From Microbacterium sp. LWH7-1.2 (GTDB lineage Bacteria > Actinomycetota > Actinomycetes > Actinomycetales > Microbacteriaceae), in contig NZ_CP151637.1 of assembly GCF_038397755.1 (NCBI RefSeq), forward strand, positions 4,278,001 through 4,342,000: 64,000 nucleotides of DNA, given 5' to 3'. Under the pieces are notes generated by a model. The model saw only the letters and a program-made list of their open reading frames with translations, was not told the DNA's origin and ran no database searches. The position numbers and the translations under genes were made by a program. Shown here piece after piece: positions 40,415 to 48,145 of the stretch (its first letter is position 1; each line of letters starts with the position of its first letter).

Positions 40415-41371
40415 CTATGCGACGGCCAGCATGCCGCCCGCCACCAGGGCGAGGCCGAGGCCCACCCACTGCACCGCCGCGACCCGCTCCCGCAGCACGA
40501 TCGCCGCGAGCAGGATCGTGCCGGCTGGGTAGAGCGCGGTGAGCGCCGACACCACTGCCAGGTCGCCCGTCCGCAGCGCGAAGAGGGCGAGGGCGTTGGC
40601 GGCGGCATCCGCGATCCCGCACGCGACCGCCAGCCACCAGGCCTGACGAGTCGTCGCGATCACGCGTCCGACCCCCGTCGTGGCGTGTTCGAGGTCCGCG
40701 TGCCCACTGGGCGCCGCGCCGAGCGGGAGTCCCGCGACTTCGAGCACCGACCGCGCGCGATCGCCGCGCCGGAGGGCCGCGAAGGCCAGCACCCCCACGA
40801 TGGTGGACGTCACGACACCGCTGGTCGCGCGGCTCGTCACCAGCGGCACGAGCCCGCTGTCGGCGGAGGTCTGATCGAGCACGATGAGGAACGCGCCGAT
40901 CGCAAGCCCCGCTCCGACGGCCATCGCGAGGCCGCGGGCGCTCGGGCGGACGATCTTCTCGCCGGGGATGAAGCCCACGAGCACGACCGCGACGAGCGCC
41001 ACGCCGAGTCCGGCGTAGCCGATCGGCGCCAGCGCATCGTCGTTCGCCAGCAGCCCCCAGAGCATCGGTGCGACGGCCGACACGACGGCGGTCAGCGGCG
41101 ACAGGATGCTCATCGGGCCGATCGCGAGGCACGCGTACAGCAACGCGATCGCGACCACGCTGAAGAGGCCGCCGAGCACGCCCCATGCCATGTCGGGCGC
41201 CGACCACACGCCGGCGAACAGCGGCTGGGCGACGAGCAGGGCACCGAGTCCTGAGAGCGCGGCGACGGCCGTCACCACGATCGAGCGCAGGCGCCGGGCC
41301 GCGAGGCCGCCGAGGAAGTCCGCAGAGCCGTACACGATGGCGCCCACGAGGGCGATGGCGGCGGAGAGCAT
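40415..41371 (-). CDS. EamA/DMT-family transporter
   Basis: The 318-residue membrane protein has about ten helices in two EamA units. The beginning GAIVYGSADFLGGLAARRL and the end TALYPAGTILLAAIVLRERVAAVQWVGLGLALVAGGMLAV are typical. An insert of about 40 polar residues (LRRGDRARSVLEVAG to VIATTR) separates the halves on the cytoplasmic side. The substrate is unknown. ATG 41371 is chosen from the leaderless -10; ATG 41383 is possible and would add four residues. Confidence 0.82.
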   Translation of the reverse strand: MLSAAIALVGAIVYGSADFLGGLAARRLRSIVVTAVAALSGLGALLVAQPLFAGVWSAPDMAWGVLGGLFSVVAIALLYACLAIGPMSILSPLTAVVSAVAPMLWGLLANDDALAPIGYAGLGVALVAVVLVGFIPGEKIVRPSARGLAMAVGAGLAIGAFLIVLDQTSADSGLVPLVTSRATSGVVTSTIVGVLAFAALRRGDRARSVLEVAGLPLGAAPSGHADLEHATTGVGRVIATTRQAWWLAVACGIADAAANALALFALRTGDLAVVSALTALYPAGTILLAAIVLRERVAAVQWVGLGLALVAGGMLAVA

Positions 41372-41378
41372 CGCGACC

Positions 41379-41384
41379 AGCATA
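41379..41384 (-). promoter_or_regulatory. -10 element for the leaderless EamA gene
   Basis: TATGCT on the minus strand ends 7 nt before ATG 41371. Confidence 0.5.
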
Positions 41385-41453
41385 GAAGCGCCGTGAGCGA
41401 CCTCGACCGCGCCAGAAAGATGCCGACTGGTCGAGCCCCACCATATCGCTAGA

Positions 41454-41459
41454 TAAGCT
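41454..41459 (+). promoter_or_regulatory. -10 element for the leaderless MMPL gene
   Basis: TAAGCT ends 6 nt before ATG 41466. It sits in CTAGATAAGCTAG, a small imperfect palindrome that may be an operator shared with the divergent EamA gene. Confidence 0.55.
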
Positions 41460-41465
41460 AGCAAT

Positions 41466-43838
41466 ATGACCTCGGCTCACCATGCGAACCGTCGCCTTTC
41501 GGGATGGCTCCGGATCGGCATCCCCGCCCTCCTCGTCCTCATCTGGCTCGCGGCCGGATCGATCGGCGGACCGTACTTCGGCAAGGTCGACGAAGTGTCG
41601 AGCAACGACCGCTCATCGTTCCTGCCGGAGAGCGCCGATGCGACGCAAGTGAACGAGAGGCTCGCGGGGTTCCTTGGCGGTGACAGCATCCCCGCGCTCG
41701 TCGTGGTCACCGGCGACGGCGAGCTCTCCGACGACGATCTCGCCGACGTGCAGAACCTTGCCGACGACATCGCCGACGTCGACGGCGTGCAGTCGGACGT
41801 GTCTCCGCCCATCCTGTCGGACGACGGCGAGGCCGTGCAGATCTTCGTGCCGATCGACGCGTCGGGCGAGGTGGGGCCGACCGTGGAGGAGATCCGCTCG
41901 CTCGTCGCCGAGGACCTCCCGTCCGATCTCGAAGGCTGGGTCACCGGCCCCGCCGGCTTCACCGCCGATCTCGTCGAGGGCTTCCTCGGGATCGACGGGC
42001 TCCTCCTCGGCGTCGCGCTGCTCGCCGTGTTCCTGATCCTCGTGATCGTCTACCGCTCACCGCTTCTGCCCGTCCTCGTGCTGCTGACGTCGATGTTCGC
42101 GCTGTGCGCCGCCCTGCTGACCGTGTGGTGGCTCGCGCATGCGGGGATCGTCGTTCTGAACGGCCAGGTGCAGGGCATCCTCTTCATCCTCGTGATCGGC
42201 GCGGCGACCGATTATGCCCTGTTGTACGTCGCCCGCTTCCGCGAATCCATCGCGACGGGGATGACCAAGTGGGATGCTGCGCTCTCGGCGTGGCGCGGAG
42301 CCTTCGAGCCGATCCTGGCCTCGGGCGGCACGGTGATCGCGGGCCTGATGTGCCTGCTGCTCTCCGACCTCGCGACAAACCGCGCCCTCGGACCGATCGC
42401 CTCCATCGGGATCGTGTTCTCGATGCTGTCGGCCCTGACCTTCCTGCCGGCGCTCCTCGCGCTGTGCGGACGTGCAGCGTTCTGGCCCTTCATCCCGAAG
42501 GCGCCGATCGCGATGATCCCCGACGACCTCACTCAGCCGGTCAAGGGCCTCTGGCCGCGGCAGGCCCGCTTCGTCGCCCGCCACGCGCGGATCGTGTGGA
42601 TCGCCAGCACGATCGTGCTGCTCGCCGGTGCCGTGGGAATCACGCAGCTCAAGGCCGACGGCGTGCCCACGAGCGACCTCGTGCTCGGCTCCTCCGAAGC
42701 CCGAGACGGCCAGGAGGTGCTCGCCGAGCACTTCCCGGCCGGCTCCGGATCGCCGGTGTACGTGATCGTGCCCGAGGAGGACCTCGCCGACACGGTCGCC
42801 GTGCTCGACGAATCCGAAGGAATCGAATCGGTCTCGGTCGCCTCCGAGGACTCTCCCACGGGGCAGGCGCAGGTCGAGATCCAGAACGGGGAGCCGGTGT
42901 TCACCGCGGTCGGGCCGCCCGGCACTCCGGCGCCCGAGCCGACGGTCTCCGAGGGCGACGTGCTGGTGATCGGGACGCTGACGGATGCTGCCGACTCCGT
43001 CGCCGCGGAAGACACCGTGCGCGAGCTCCGTGCCGACCTCGATGAGACGCTCGGTGCCGGAACCGCGCTCGTCGGCGGCGAGACCGCGACCGACATCGAC
43101 ACCAATGACACGTCGACGCGCGACCGCACGGTGATCATCCCCGTGATCCTCGCGGTGATCCTCGTGATCCTGATGCTGCTGCTGCGCTCGCTTCTCGCCC
43201 CGGTGCTGCTCATCGGCACGGTGATCCTGTCGTTCGCGACGGCGCTCGGGGTGAGCGCGCTCCTCTTCAACGAGGTTCTGGGCTTCCCCGGCGCGGATCC
43301 CGCGGTGCCCCTCTACGGCTTCGTGTTCCTCGTGGCGCTCGGCGTCGACTACAACATCTTCCTGATGTCGCGCGTGCGCGAGGAGTCGCTCGTCCATGGG
43401 ACGAGACCCGGCATCCTTCGCGGACTCGTCGCCACGGGAGGGGTCATCACGTCGGCCGGGCTCGTGCTCGCAGCGACCTTCGCGGCGCTCGGCGTCATCC
43501 CGATCCTGTTCCTCGCGCAGATCGCGTTCATCGTCGCCTTCGGCGTGCTGCTCGACACGTTCATCGTGCGGTCGCTCCTGGTGCCGGCGCTCTCGTACGA
43601 CATCGGGACGGCGATCTGGTGGCCTTCGAAGCTCTCGCGGAAGGACATCCGCATCGCGTCGGCGGGCGGCGGCTCCGCTTCGTTCGAGGCACCGGGCAGG
43701 GATTCGTGGCACCCGGCCGGGCCAGGCGGAGCAGAGGCTCAGGACGCGCCGCTGCCGGCCGTGACCGACCCCGAGCTCGTCGCCGGCGACGGGCACCCTC
43801 TCACCCGCGAGGAGTACAGGCGTACGCTCGAACCATGA
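41466..43838 (+). CDS. MMPL-family RND transporter
   Basis: The 790-residue protein has the MMPL layout: helix 1 at about 15-35, an extracellular domain to about 165, helices 2-6 (about 175-335), a second extracellular domain (about 385-545) and helices 7-12 (about 550-730), then a polar tail. IGAATDYALLYVARFRES and ALGVDYNIFLMSRVREES carry the paired Asp residues of the proton relay. These proteins export lipids or hydrophobic compounds; the cargo here is unknown. The stop overlaps the next start (ATGA). Confidence 0.9.
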   Translation: MTSAHHANRRLSGWLRIGIPALLVLIWLAAGSIGGPYFGKVDEVSSNDRSSFLPESADATQVNERLAGFLGGDSIPALVVVTGDGELSDDDLADVQNLADDIADVDGVQSDVSPPILSDDGEAVQIFVPIDASGEVGPTVEEIRSLVAEDLPSDLEGWVTGPAGFTADLVEGFLGIDGLLLGVALLAVFLILVIVYRSPLLPVLVLLTSMFALCAALLTVWWLAHAGIVVLNGQVQGILFILVIGAATDYALLYVARFRESIATGMTKWDAALSAWRGAFEPILASGGTVIAGLMCLLLSDLATNRALGPIASIGIVFSMLSALTFLPALLALCGRAAFWPFIPKAPIAMIPDDLTQPVKGLWPRQARFVARHARIVWIASTIVLLAGAVGITQLKADGVPTSDLVLGSSEARDGQEVLAEHFPAGSGSPVYVIVPEEDLADTVAVLDESEGIESVSVASEDSPTGQAQVEIQNGEPVFTAVGPPGTPAPEPTVSEGDVLVIGTLTDAADSVAAEDTVRELRADLDETLGAGTALVGGETATDIDTNDTSTRDRTVIIPVILAVILVILMLLLRSLLAPVLLIGTVILSFATALGVSALLFNEVLGFPGADPAVPLYGFVFLVALGVDYNIFLMSRVREESLVHGTRPGILRGLVATGGVITSAGLVLAATFAALGVIPILFLAQIAFIVAFGVLLDTFIVRSLLVPALSYDIGTAIWWPSKLSRKDIRIASAGGGSASFEAPGRDSWHPAGPGGAEAQDAPLPAVTDPELVAGDGHPLTREEYRRTLEP
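43823..43828 (+). promoter_or_regulatory. -10 element for leaderless pncA, inside the MMPL gene
   Basis: TACGCT ends 6 nt before ATG 43835. It lies in the last codons of the MMPL gene, so pncA may be both read through and leaderless. Confidence 0.5.
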
Positions 43839-44425
43839 GCAAGGCGCTGTTCATCGTCGACGTCCAGAACGACTTCACCGAGGGCGGAGCGCTCGGCGTC
43901 GAGGGCGGCGACGCCGTCGCCCAGCGCATCTCCGAGTTCCTCGTGACCCATGCCGAGGAGTACGCCGTCATCGTGGCCTCCCGCGACTGGCACCACGGCG
44001 AGGGCGACAACGGCGGGCATTTCCACCCGGAGCCGGACTTCATCGACACCTGGCCGGTGCACTGCGTGAGCGGCACCGAGGGCGCGGAGTACGACCCCGG
44101 ATTCGATACCTCGGCGGTGACCCATCACGTCAAGAAGGGGCAGGGGAAACCTGCCTACTCGCTGTTCGAGGGAACCACCGACGACGGCGTGACCGTGGCG
44201 CACCTGCTCGAGGAGCATGGCGTGGTGGATGTCGACATCGCAGGCATCGCGACCGACTACTGCGTCCGGGCGTCGGGCCTGGACGCGATCGAGCACGGCC
44301 GACATGTCCGCATCCTCACCGACCTGATCGCCGGCGTCGCGGCCGAGTCCAGCGACGCGGCCCTGGCCGAACTCGCGCACGCCGGTGCCGAGCTGCGGCC
44401 CTCGGGGCTCGCGAGCGGTGACTGA
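43835..44425 (+). CDS. pncA: Nicotinamidase
   Basis: PncA hydrolyses nicotinamide to nicotinate for NAD salvage. The 196-residue isochorismatase-fold protein has the catalytic set Asp9 (IVDVQNDF), Lys100 (HHVKKG) and Cys143 (GIATDYCVRAS), and the metal site in SRDWHHGEGDNGGHFH (Asp51, His53, and a later His). The cis-peptide IAT before the Cys motif is intact. ATG 43835 overlaps the MMPL stop. Another isochorismatase-type amidase is the alternative. Confidence 0.85.
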   Translation: MSKALFIVDVQNDFTEGGALGVEGGDAVAQRISEFLVTHAEEYAVIVASRDWHHGEGDNGGHFHPEPDFIDTWPVHCVSGTEGAEYDPGFDTSAVTHHVKKGQGKPAYSLFEGTTDDGVTVAHLLEEHGVVDVDIAGIATDYCVRASGLDAIEHGRHVRILTDLIAGVAAESSDAALAELAHAGAELRPSGLASGD

Positions 44426-44633
44426 GCCCGGGGCGCTGACCGCCGAGGGTGTCCGCAGGGCGCTCGAGGGCGCGGCATCCGTCGACGAAGCGGCCGAGAT
44501 CCGGCGCCGCATGACCGATGAGCGCACCGAGGTGATCGGCGTGCGCATGGGCACCGTGTTCGACATCGCGAAGCCGAACGCACGCATGCCGCTCAGCGAG
44601 GTCGACCGGTTGCTCGACTCGGACGCGCACGAG
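44418..44633 (+). pseudogene. AlkD-like DNA alkylation repair gene remnant (N-terminal fragment)
   Basis: From GTG 44418, which overlaps the pncA stop, 72 codons encode LTAEGVRRALEGAAS, a helix, and VRMGTVFDIAKPNARMPLSEVDRLLDSDAHE. That resembles the N-terminus of AlkD-type HEAT-repeat glycosylases, in which RMG.VF.LAK and MP..E.ERLL.S..HE are conserved. After DSDAHE the similarity stops abruptly. The frame continues as Arg/Pro-rich shadow of the GNAT gene. The remaining two thirds of an AlkD, including the catalytic region, are absent. A small functional protein is possible but less likely. Confidence 0.6.
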
Positions 44634-44669
44634 ACGACCTCAGCGCACAGGCGCGACGCACCGCCCGCA

Positions 44670-44691
44670 CCGCCCTCGTCCGACAGGGCGG
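44670..44691 (+). terminator. Weak hairpin after the AlkD remnant
   Basis: A 7-bp stem (44670-44676 with 44685-44691) and an 8-nt loop, without a T tract, lie just before the GNAT promoter. Confidence 0.35.
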
Positions 44692-44697
44692 ACCCGC

Positions 44698-44703
44698 TAC
44701 CCT
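44698..44703 (+). promoter_or_regulatory. -10 element for the leaderless GNAT gene
   Basis: TACCCT ends 6 nt before GTG 44710. Confidence 0.55.
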
Positions 44704-44709
44704 CGGGTC

Positions 44710-45159
44710 GTGACCGAGATCCGACCCCTCGCCCCGGCCGACCGCGACGCCTGGCGTCCGCTGTGGCGCGGCTACATCGAGTTCTACGAGTCCGAGGTCT
44801 CGGACGAGCAGACCGAACTCACGTGGAACCGCCTCCTCGACCCGCAGTTCCCGATCCACGGGGCGGTCGCGGTCGACGACACCGGCCGCGCGGTCGGCTT
44901 CGTGCACTGGCTGACGCACGCCGCCACGTGGTCCGCGACGCCCTATGTCTACCTCGAGGACCTGTTCGTGGCCCCCGGCACCCGAGGCACCGGCGCGGGG
45001 CGCGCCCTCATCGCCCACGTGACCGACTGGGCGCGCGAGCACGACGCCGCGAAGGTGTACTGGCTCACGCAGGAGACGAATGCCACCGCGCGAGCGCTGT
45101 ACGACCGGGTCGCGATCCACACCGGGTTCGTGCACTACGAGATCGGCCTCGGCTCGTGA
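44710..45159 (+). CDS. GNAT-family N-acetyltransferase
   Basis: The 149-residue protein has a GNAT fold: the N-terminal IRPLAPADRDAWRPLWRGYIEFY, beta strand VGFVHWLTH, VYLEDLFVAPGTRGTGAGRALI with the acetyl-CoA loop RGTGAG, and a C-terminal VYWLTQETNATARALYDRV. That late NATARALYD is typical of small-molecule or amine acetyltransferases. Substrate unknown. Its stop overlaps the next start. Confidence 0.88.
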   Translation: MTEIRPLAPADRDAWRPLWRGYIEFYESEVSDEQTELTWNRLLDPQFPIHGAVAVDDTGRAVGFVHWLTHAATWSATPYVYLEDLFVAPGTRGTGAGRALIAHVTDWAREHDAAKVYWLTQETNATARALYDRVAIHTGFVHYEIGLGS

Positions 45160-45458
45160 CCGCCGCGGTGCCCGCGCAGCGGAGCATCGGCGACCTGGTG
45201 GCCACGCTCCTGCTGATCGGGTTCTCGGTCGGCGCCGCGGTGGTGCTCTTCTTCGTCTCGCTGGTGTGGGCGATCGGCAACCACGACAACACCGTCGCGA
45301 TCGTGCTGGGCGGTTACCTGCCGCTGGCCCTCGCCGTGATCGGCGCGGTCGCAGGAATCGTGGCGCTCTCCCGGAAGCACCGCGCGTTCTGGTACCCGCT
45401 CATCGCGCTCGTGCTCAGCGTCGCCGCCTGGGTCGTCGCCGCGTCGATCGCGCGCTGA
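45156..45458 (+). CDS. Three-helix membrane protein of unknown function
   Basis: The 100-residue protein has three hydrophobic segments at about 11-38, 45-68 and 74-98 and little else. GTG 45156 overlaps the GNAT stop (GTGA), so they are coupled. I do not recognise a named family. It ends 52 bp from the convergent narK. Confidence 0.65.
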   Translation: MTAAVPAQRSIGDLVATLLLIGFSVGAAVVLFFVSLVWAIGNHDNTVAIVLGGYLPLALAVIGAVAGIVALSRKHRAFWYPLIALVLSVAAWVVAASIAR

Positions 45459-45510
45459 GGGGGGTCGGCCCGGCGCTCGTCAAGCGAGTGCAGCAGTCGT
45501 TCGCGCAGCC

Positions 45511-46737
45511 TCACGCCGCTGCTCGCCGGTCCCGCCGGGCCAGGAAGATCACGAAGCCCAGCGCCACGAGCGCGGTCAGGCACAGCAGGCTGAGCCCGAT
45601 CGTGTAGCTGTGCGCCTCGACGTTGTACGTGGCGCCCATCACGAGCGGCGGGAAGTACCCGCCGAGTCCGCCGGCCGCGCCGACGATGCCCGTCACCGTG
45701 CCGACCCGCTCGGCAGGGGCGCGCTGCGCGACCCACGTGAACACCGCACCCGTGCCGAGGCCGAGGAAGAGCGCCATCAGCACGAACGACGCTCCCGCGG
45801 CGAGCTCGGGCGGCGGCTGCAGCGCGATGACCACGGCCATCACGGCGGCGCCGCCCAGCGAGATGCTGAGCACGGTCGCCGGTCCGATGCGATCCGACAG
45901 CCACCCGCCGACGGGTCGGGCGATCACCGCCGCGATTGCGAAGCCGGCGGTGCGCGCTCCCGCGTCGGTGAGGTCGTATCCGTAGACCTCCTTGAGGTAG
46001 GTCGGCAGGTACGTCGAGAACGCGACGAAACCGCCGAAGGTCACCGCGTAGAGGAATGCCATCTGCCAGGTGACGGCGAGCGTAGACGCCGCCTTGAGCT
46101 TCGGCATGACGGGCGCGGTGTTCGGCTTCCACAGGGGCGAATCGCGCATGAAGAGCCACACGATCACCGCGACCACGAGCAAGGCGCCCGCGATGATGAG
46201 GTGCGTCGCGACGTAGCCGAACCACGCCACCATGCGGGGAGTGAAGAACGACGACAGCGCGGTGCCGCCCATGCCGGCGCCGAACAGGCCCGTGGCGAAG
46301 CCGCGCTTCGCCGGCTCATACCAGGCGTTGACGAACGGGATGCCGATCGCGAACGTCGTGCCGGCGATCCCGAGCAGGAACCCGAACGCGATCATGAGCG
46401 CGAACGACCCCCACACTCCCGCCAGCGCGACGAGCACGACAGGCACGGCCGAGGCCGCGGTCAGGATCGTGAACATGAGGCGACCGCCGTAGCGATCGGT
46501 GAAGGCACCGGTCAGGATGCGGCCCAGCGACCCGACCAGCACCGGGGTCGCGATCAGGAGCGAGGTCTCGGTCGAGGTCAGCCCCATCTCCGCGGTGTAC
46601 TGCACCGCGAGCGGCGCGACCAGGTTCCATGCCCAGAAGGTGATGGTGAAGGCGAGCAGCGCGAGCAGGAGGTTCCTGGTGCGGCCCGGCAACTCCCGTG
46701 TCCCGGTCGGAGCCGTGGCTGCAGCATCCGTCGTCAT
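45511..46737 (-). CDS. narK: Nitrate/nitrite transporter
   Basis: NarK imports nitrate and exports nitrite. The 408-residue protein is an MFS carrier with 12 helices. The two nitrate signatures are visible: GIAGTTFAIGIPFVNAWYEPAKRG with GFATGLFGAGMGGTALSSF in the N-half and GAAGGLGGYFPPLVMG in the C-half. It overlaps narI by four bases (ATGA) and is the last gene of narG-H-J-I-K. At 408 residues it is a single carrier, not the fused NarK1-NarK2 form. Confidence 0.92.
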   Translation of the reverse strand: MTTDAAATAPTGTRELPGRTRNLLLALLAFTITFWAWNLVAPLAVQYTAEMGLTSTETSLLIATPVLVGSLGRILTGAFTDRYGGRLMFTILTAASAVPVVLVALAGVWGSFALMIAFGFLLGIAGTTFAIGIPFVNAWYEPAKRGFATGLFGAGMGGTALSSFFTPRMVAWFGYVATHLIIAGALLVVAVIVWLFMRDSPLWKPNTAPVMPKLKAASTLAVTWQMAFLYAVTFGGFVAFSTYLPTYLKEVYGYDLTDAGARTAGFAIAAVIARPVGGWLSDRIGPATVLSISLGGAAVMAVVIALQPPPELAAGASFVLMALFLGLGTGAVFTWVAQRAPAERVGTVTGIVGAAGGLGGYFPPLVMGATYNVEAHSYTIGLSLLCLTALVALGFVIFLARRDRRAAA

Positions 46738-47522
46738 CGTCGTGCCCCTCCTGTCTTGCGCGTGGTGGTCGCCCGACGGTCGGGGGTGCGGTCGCTGGTG
46801 CCCACAGGCGCCCAGCCGCGGCGGATGCCGCGCGCCGTGGTCGGCCGCCCGTCGCGTGAGCGGTAGACGATGTACGGGCGGAACAGATAGTGCACGGGCG
46901 CGGTGAAGGCGTGGACCAGTCGCGTGAACGGCCAGATCATGAAGAGCACCATGCCGATGACGGTGTGGATCTGGAAGTCGAGGGACGCCTCGCTCATCGC
47001 GACGATGTCCGGCTGGAAGACGAACAGCGACCGGAACCAGGGCGCGACGGTCTCGCGGTAGGTGAGCTCATGCGGCGGACCGATCACGCTCAGCACCGTC
47101 GTCGCGAGTCCCGCGACGATCGCGGCCACCAGCACCACGTACATGGTCTTGTCGTTCTTGGTCGTCGCCATGAAGACGGGCCCGGTCGTGCGCCGACGGT
47201 AGATCAGGATGCCGACTCCGACGAGCGTCGCGAACCCGGCGACGGTGCCGAGCCCGAGCGCCGCGAGGTGGTACATGTCTTCCGAGACCCCGAGCGCATC
47301 GGTCCACGCCTTCGGGATGACGAGTCCCACGACGTGTCCGATGATCACGACGAGGATGCCGAAGTGGAAGAGCGGCGAGCCGATCCGCAGCAGGCGGGAT
47401 TCGTACAGCTGCGACGAGCGCGTCGTCCAGCCGAACTGGTCGTAGCGGTAGCGCCAGATCGTGCCGCCGACCAGCACCGCGACCATGACGTACGGGAGGA
47501 TGCCCCAGAGGAAGAGCTCCAT
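46734..47522 (-). CDS. narI: Respiratory nitrate reductase gamma subunit
   Basis: NarI is the membrane diheme cytochrome b that oxidises quinol and hands electrons to NarH. The 262-residue protein has five membrane helices. Four His in membrane segments (HFGILVVIIGHVVGLV, and HTVIGMVLFMIWPFTRLVHAFTAP) are the heme ligands. ATG 47522 is chosen because GGGAGG stands 5 nt upstream; GTG 47525 would leave only 2 nt. A basic C-terminal tail follows the last helix. Confidence 0.93.
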   Translation of the reverse strand: MELFLWGILPYVMVAVLVGGTIWRYRYDQFGWTTRSSQLYESRLLRIGSPLFHFGILVVIIGHVVGLVIPKAWTDALGVSEDMYHLAALGLGTVAGFATLVGVGILIYRRRTTGPVFMATTKNDKTMYVVLVAAIVAGLATTVLSVIGPPHELTYRETVAPWFRSLFVFQPDIVAMSEASLDFQIHTVIGMVLFMIWPFTRLVHAFTAPVHYLFRPYIVYRSRDGRPTTARGIRRGWAPVGTSDRTPDRRATTTRKTGGARR

Positions 47523-48145
47523 CACCGCCTCCCGACCGGCTCGAGGGGCAGCAGTCGCGGATCGTGGGCGTCGAGGCCGACCGACTCACGGGGCGGACCG
47601 GCGGCAGCCATCGCCATCGCCTGCTGGCGGTCGGCGGGGGAGCGCCCGGGGAGCGTGTCGCATACCGCGCCGACGACGCCGGCGTACGGCGAGCTGCGCT
47701 CGGCGAGCGCGAGGCGGATGAGCTCGAGGCTCGCCCGGTACTCCTGCAGCAGGGTCGCGCCGTCGCCCGGAGCGTGCCGCGCGAACTCGAGCACGAGCGG
47801 CAGGAAGTCGGGCAGCTCGCCCGTGCCTTCGATCGCGAGACCGGCCTCGCGGTACCGGCGCTTGAGGTCGGCGAGCACCGCGCCGCGACGGCGTGTGTCG
47901 CCGTCGGTCCAGTAGGTGAGGTACAGCGCGTGCCGCCGCGACATGTCGAACGTGTCGACGTACACGGTCTGCACCTCGGCGGCCGGGGTCCTCGCCCACC
48001 ATTCGAGCAGAGGGACGAAGGATGCTGCGGCCCGCGGCGCCGCTTCGCTGAGAGCCTGGCCGATCAGCGACGACGAGCCGAGCACCTCGTCGTCGGGGTA
48101 GCTCAGGCACAGCGACGCCGCCTGGTAGATCACTCGGACGTTCAC
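47522..48145 (-). CDS. narJ: Nitrate reductase molybdenum cofactor assembly chaperone
   Basis: NarJ binds NarG and helps insert the molybdenum cofactor before membrane docking. The 207-residue all-helical protein has the family stretches QAASLCLSYPDDEVL, YVDTFDMSRRHALYLTYWTDGDTRRRG and ELPDFLPLVLEFA. GTG 48145 overlaps the narH stop (GTGA); longer upstream frames lie inside narH. It belongs to the narGHJI transcript. Confidence 0.92.
   Translation of the reverse strand: MNVRVIYQAASLCLSYPDDEVLGSSSLIGQALSEAAPRAAASFVPLLEWWARTPAAEVQTVYVDTFDMSRRHALYLTYWTDGDTRRRGAVLADLKRRYREAGLAIEGTGELPDFLPLVLEFARHAPGDGATLLQEYRASLELIRLALAERSSPYAGVVGAVCDTLPGRSPADRQQAMAMAAAGPPRESVGLDAHDPRLLPLEPVGRR

Noticed and set aside
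44385..45458. One 357-residue protein joining the AlkD fragment and the C-terminal membrane protein
   Set aside because: The middle is the Arg/Pro-rich shadow of the GNAT gene, and both GNAT and the membrane protein have their own start signals.
45476..45501. Second copy of the nested palindromic repeat
   Set aside because: Similarity to 27621-27647 is partial and the inner inverted repeat is missing; kept only as a remark.
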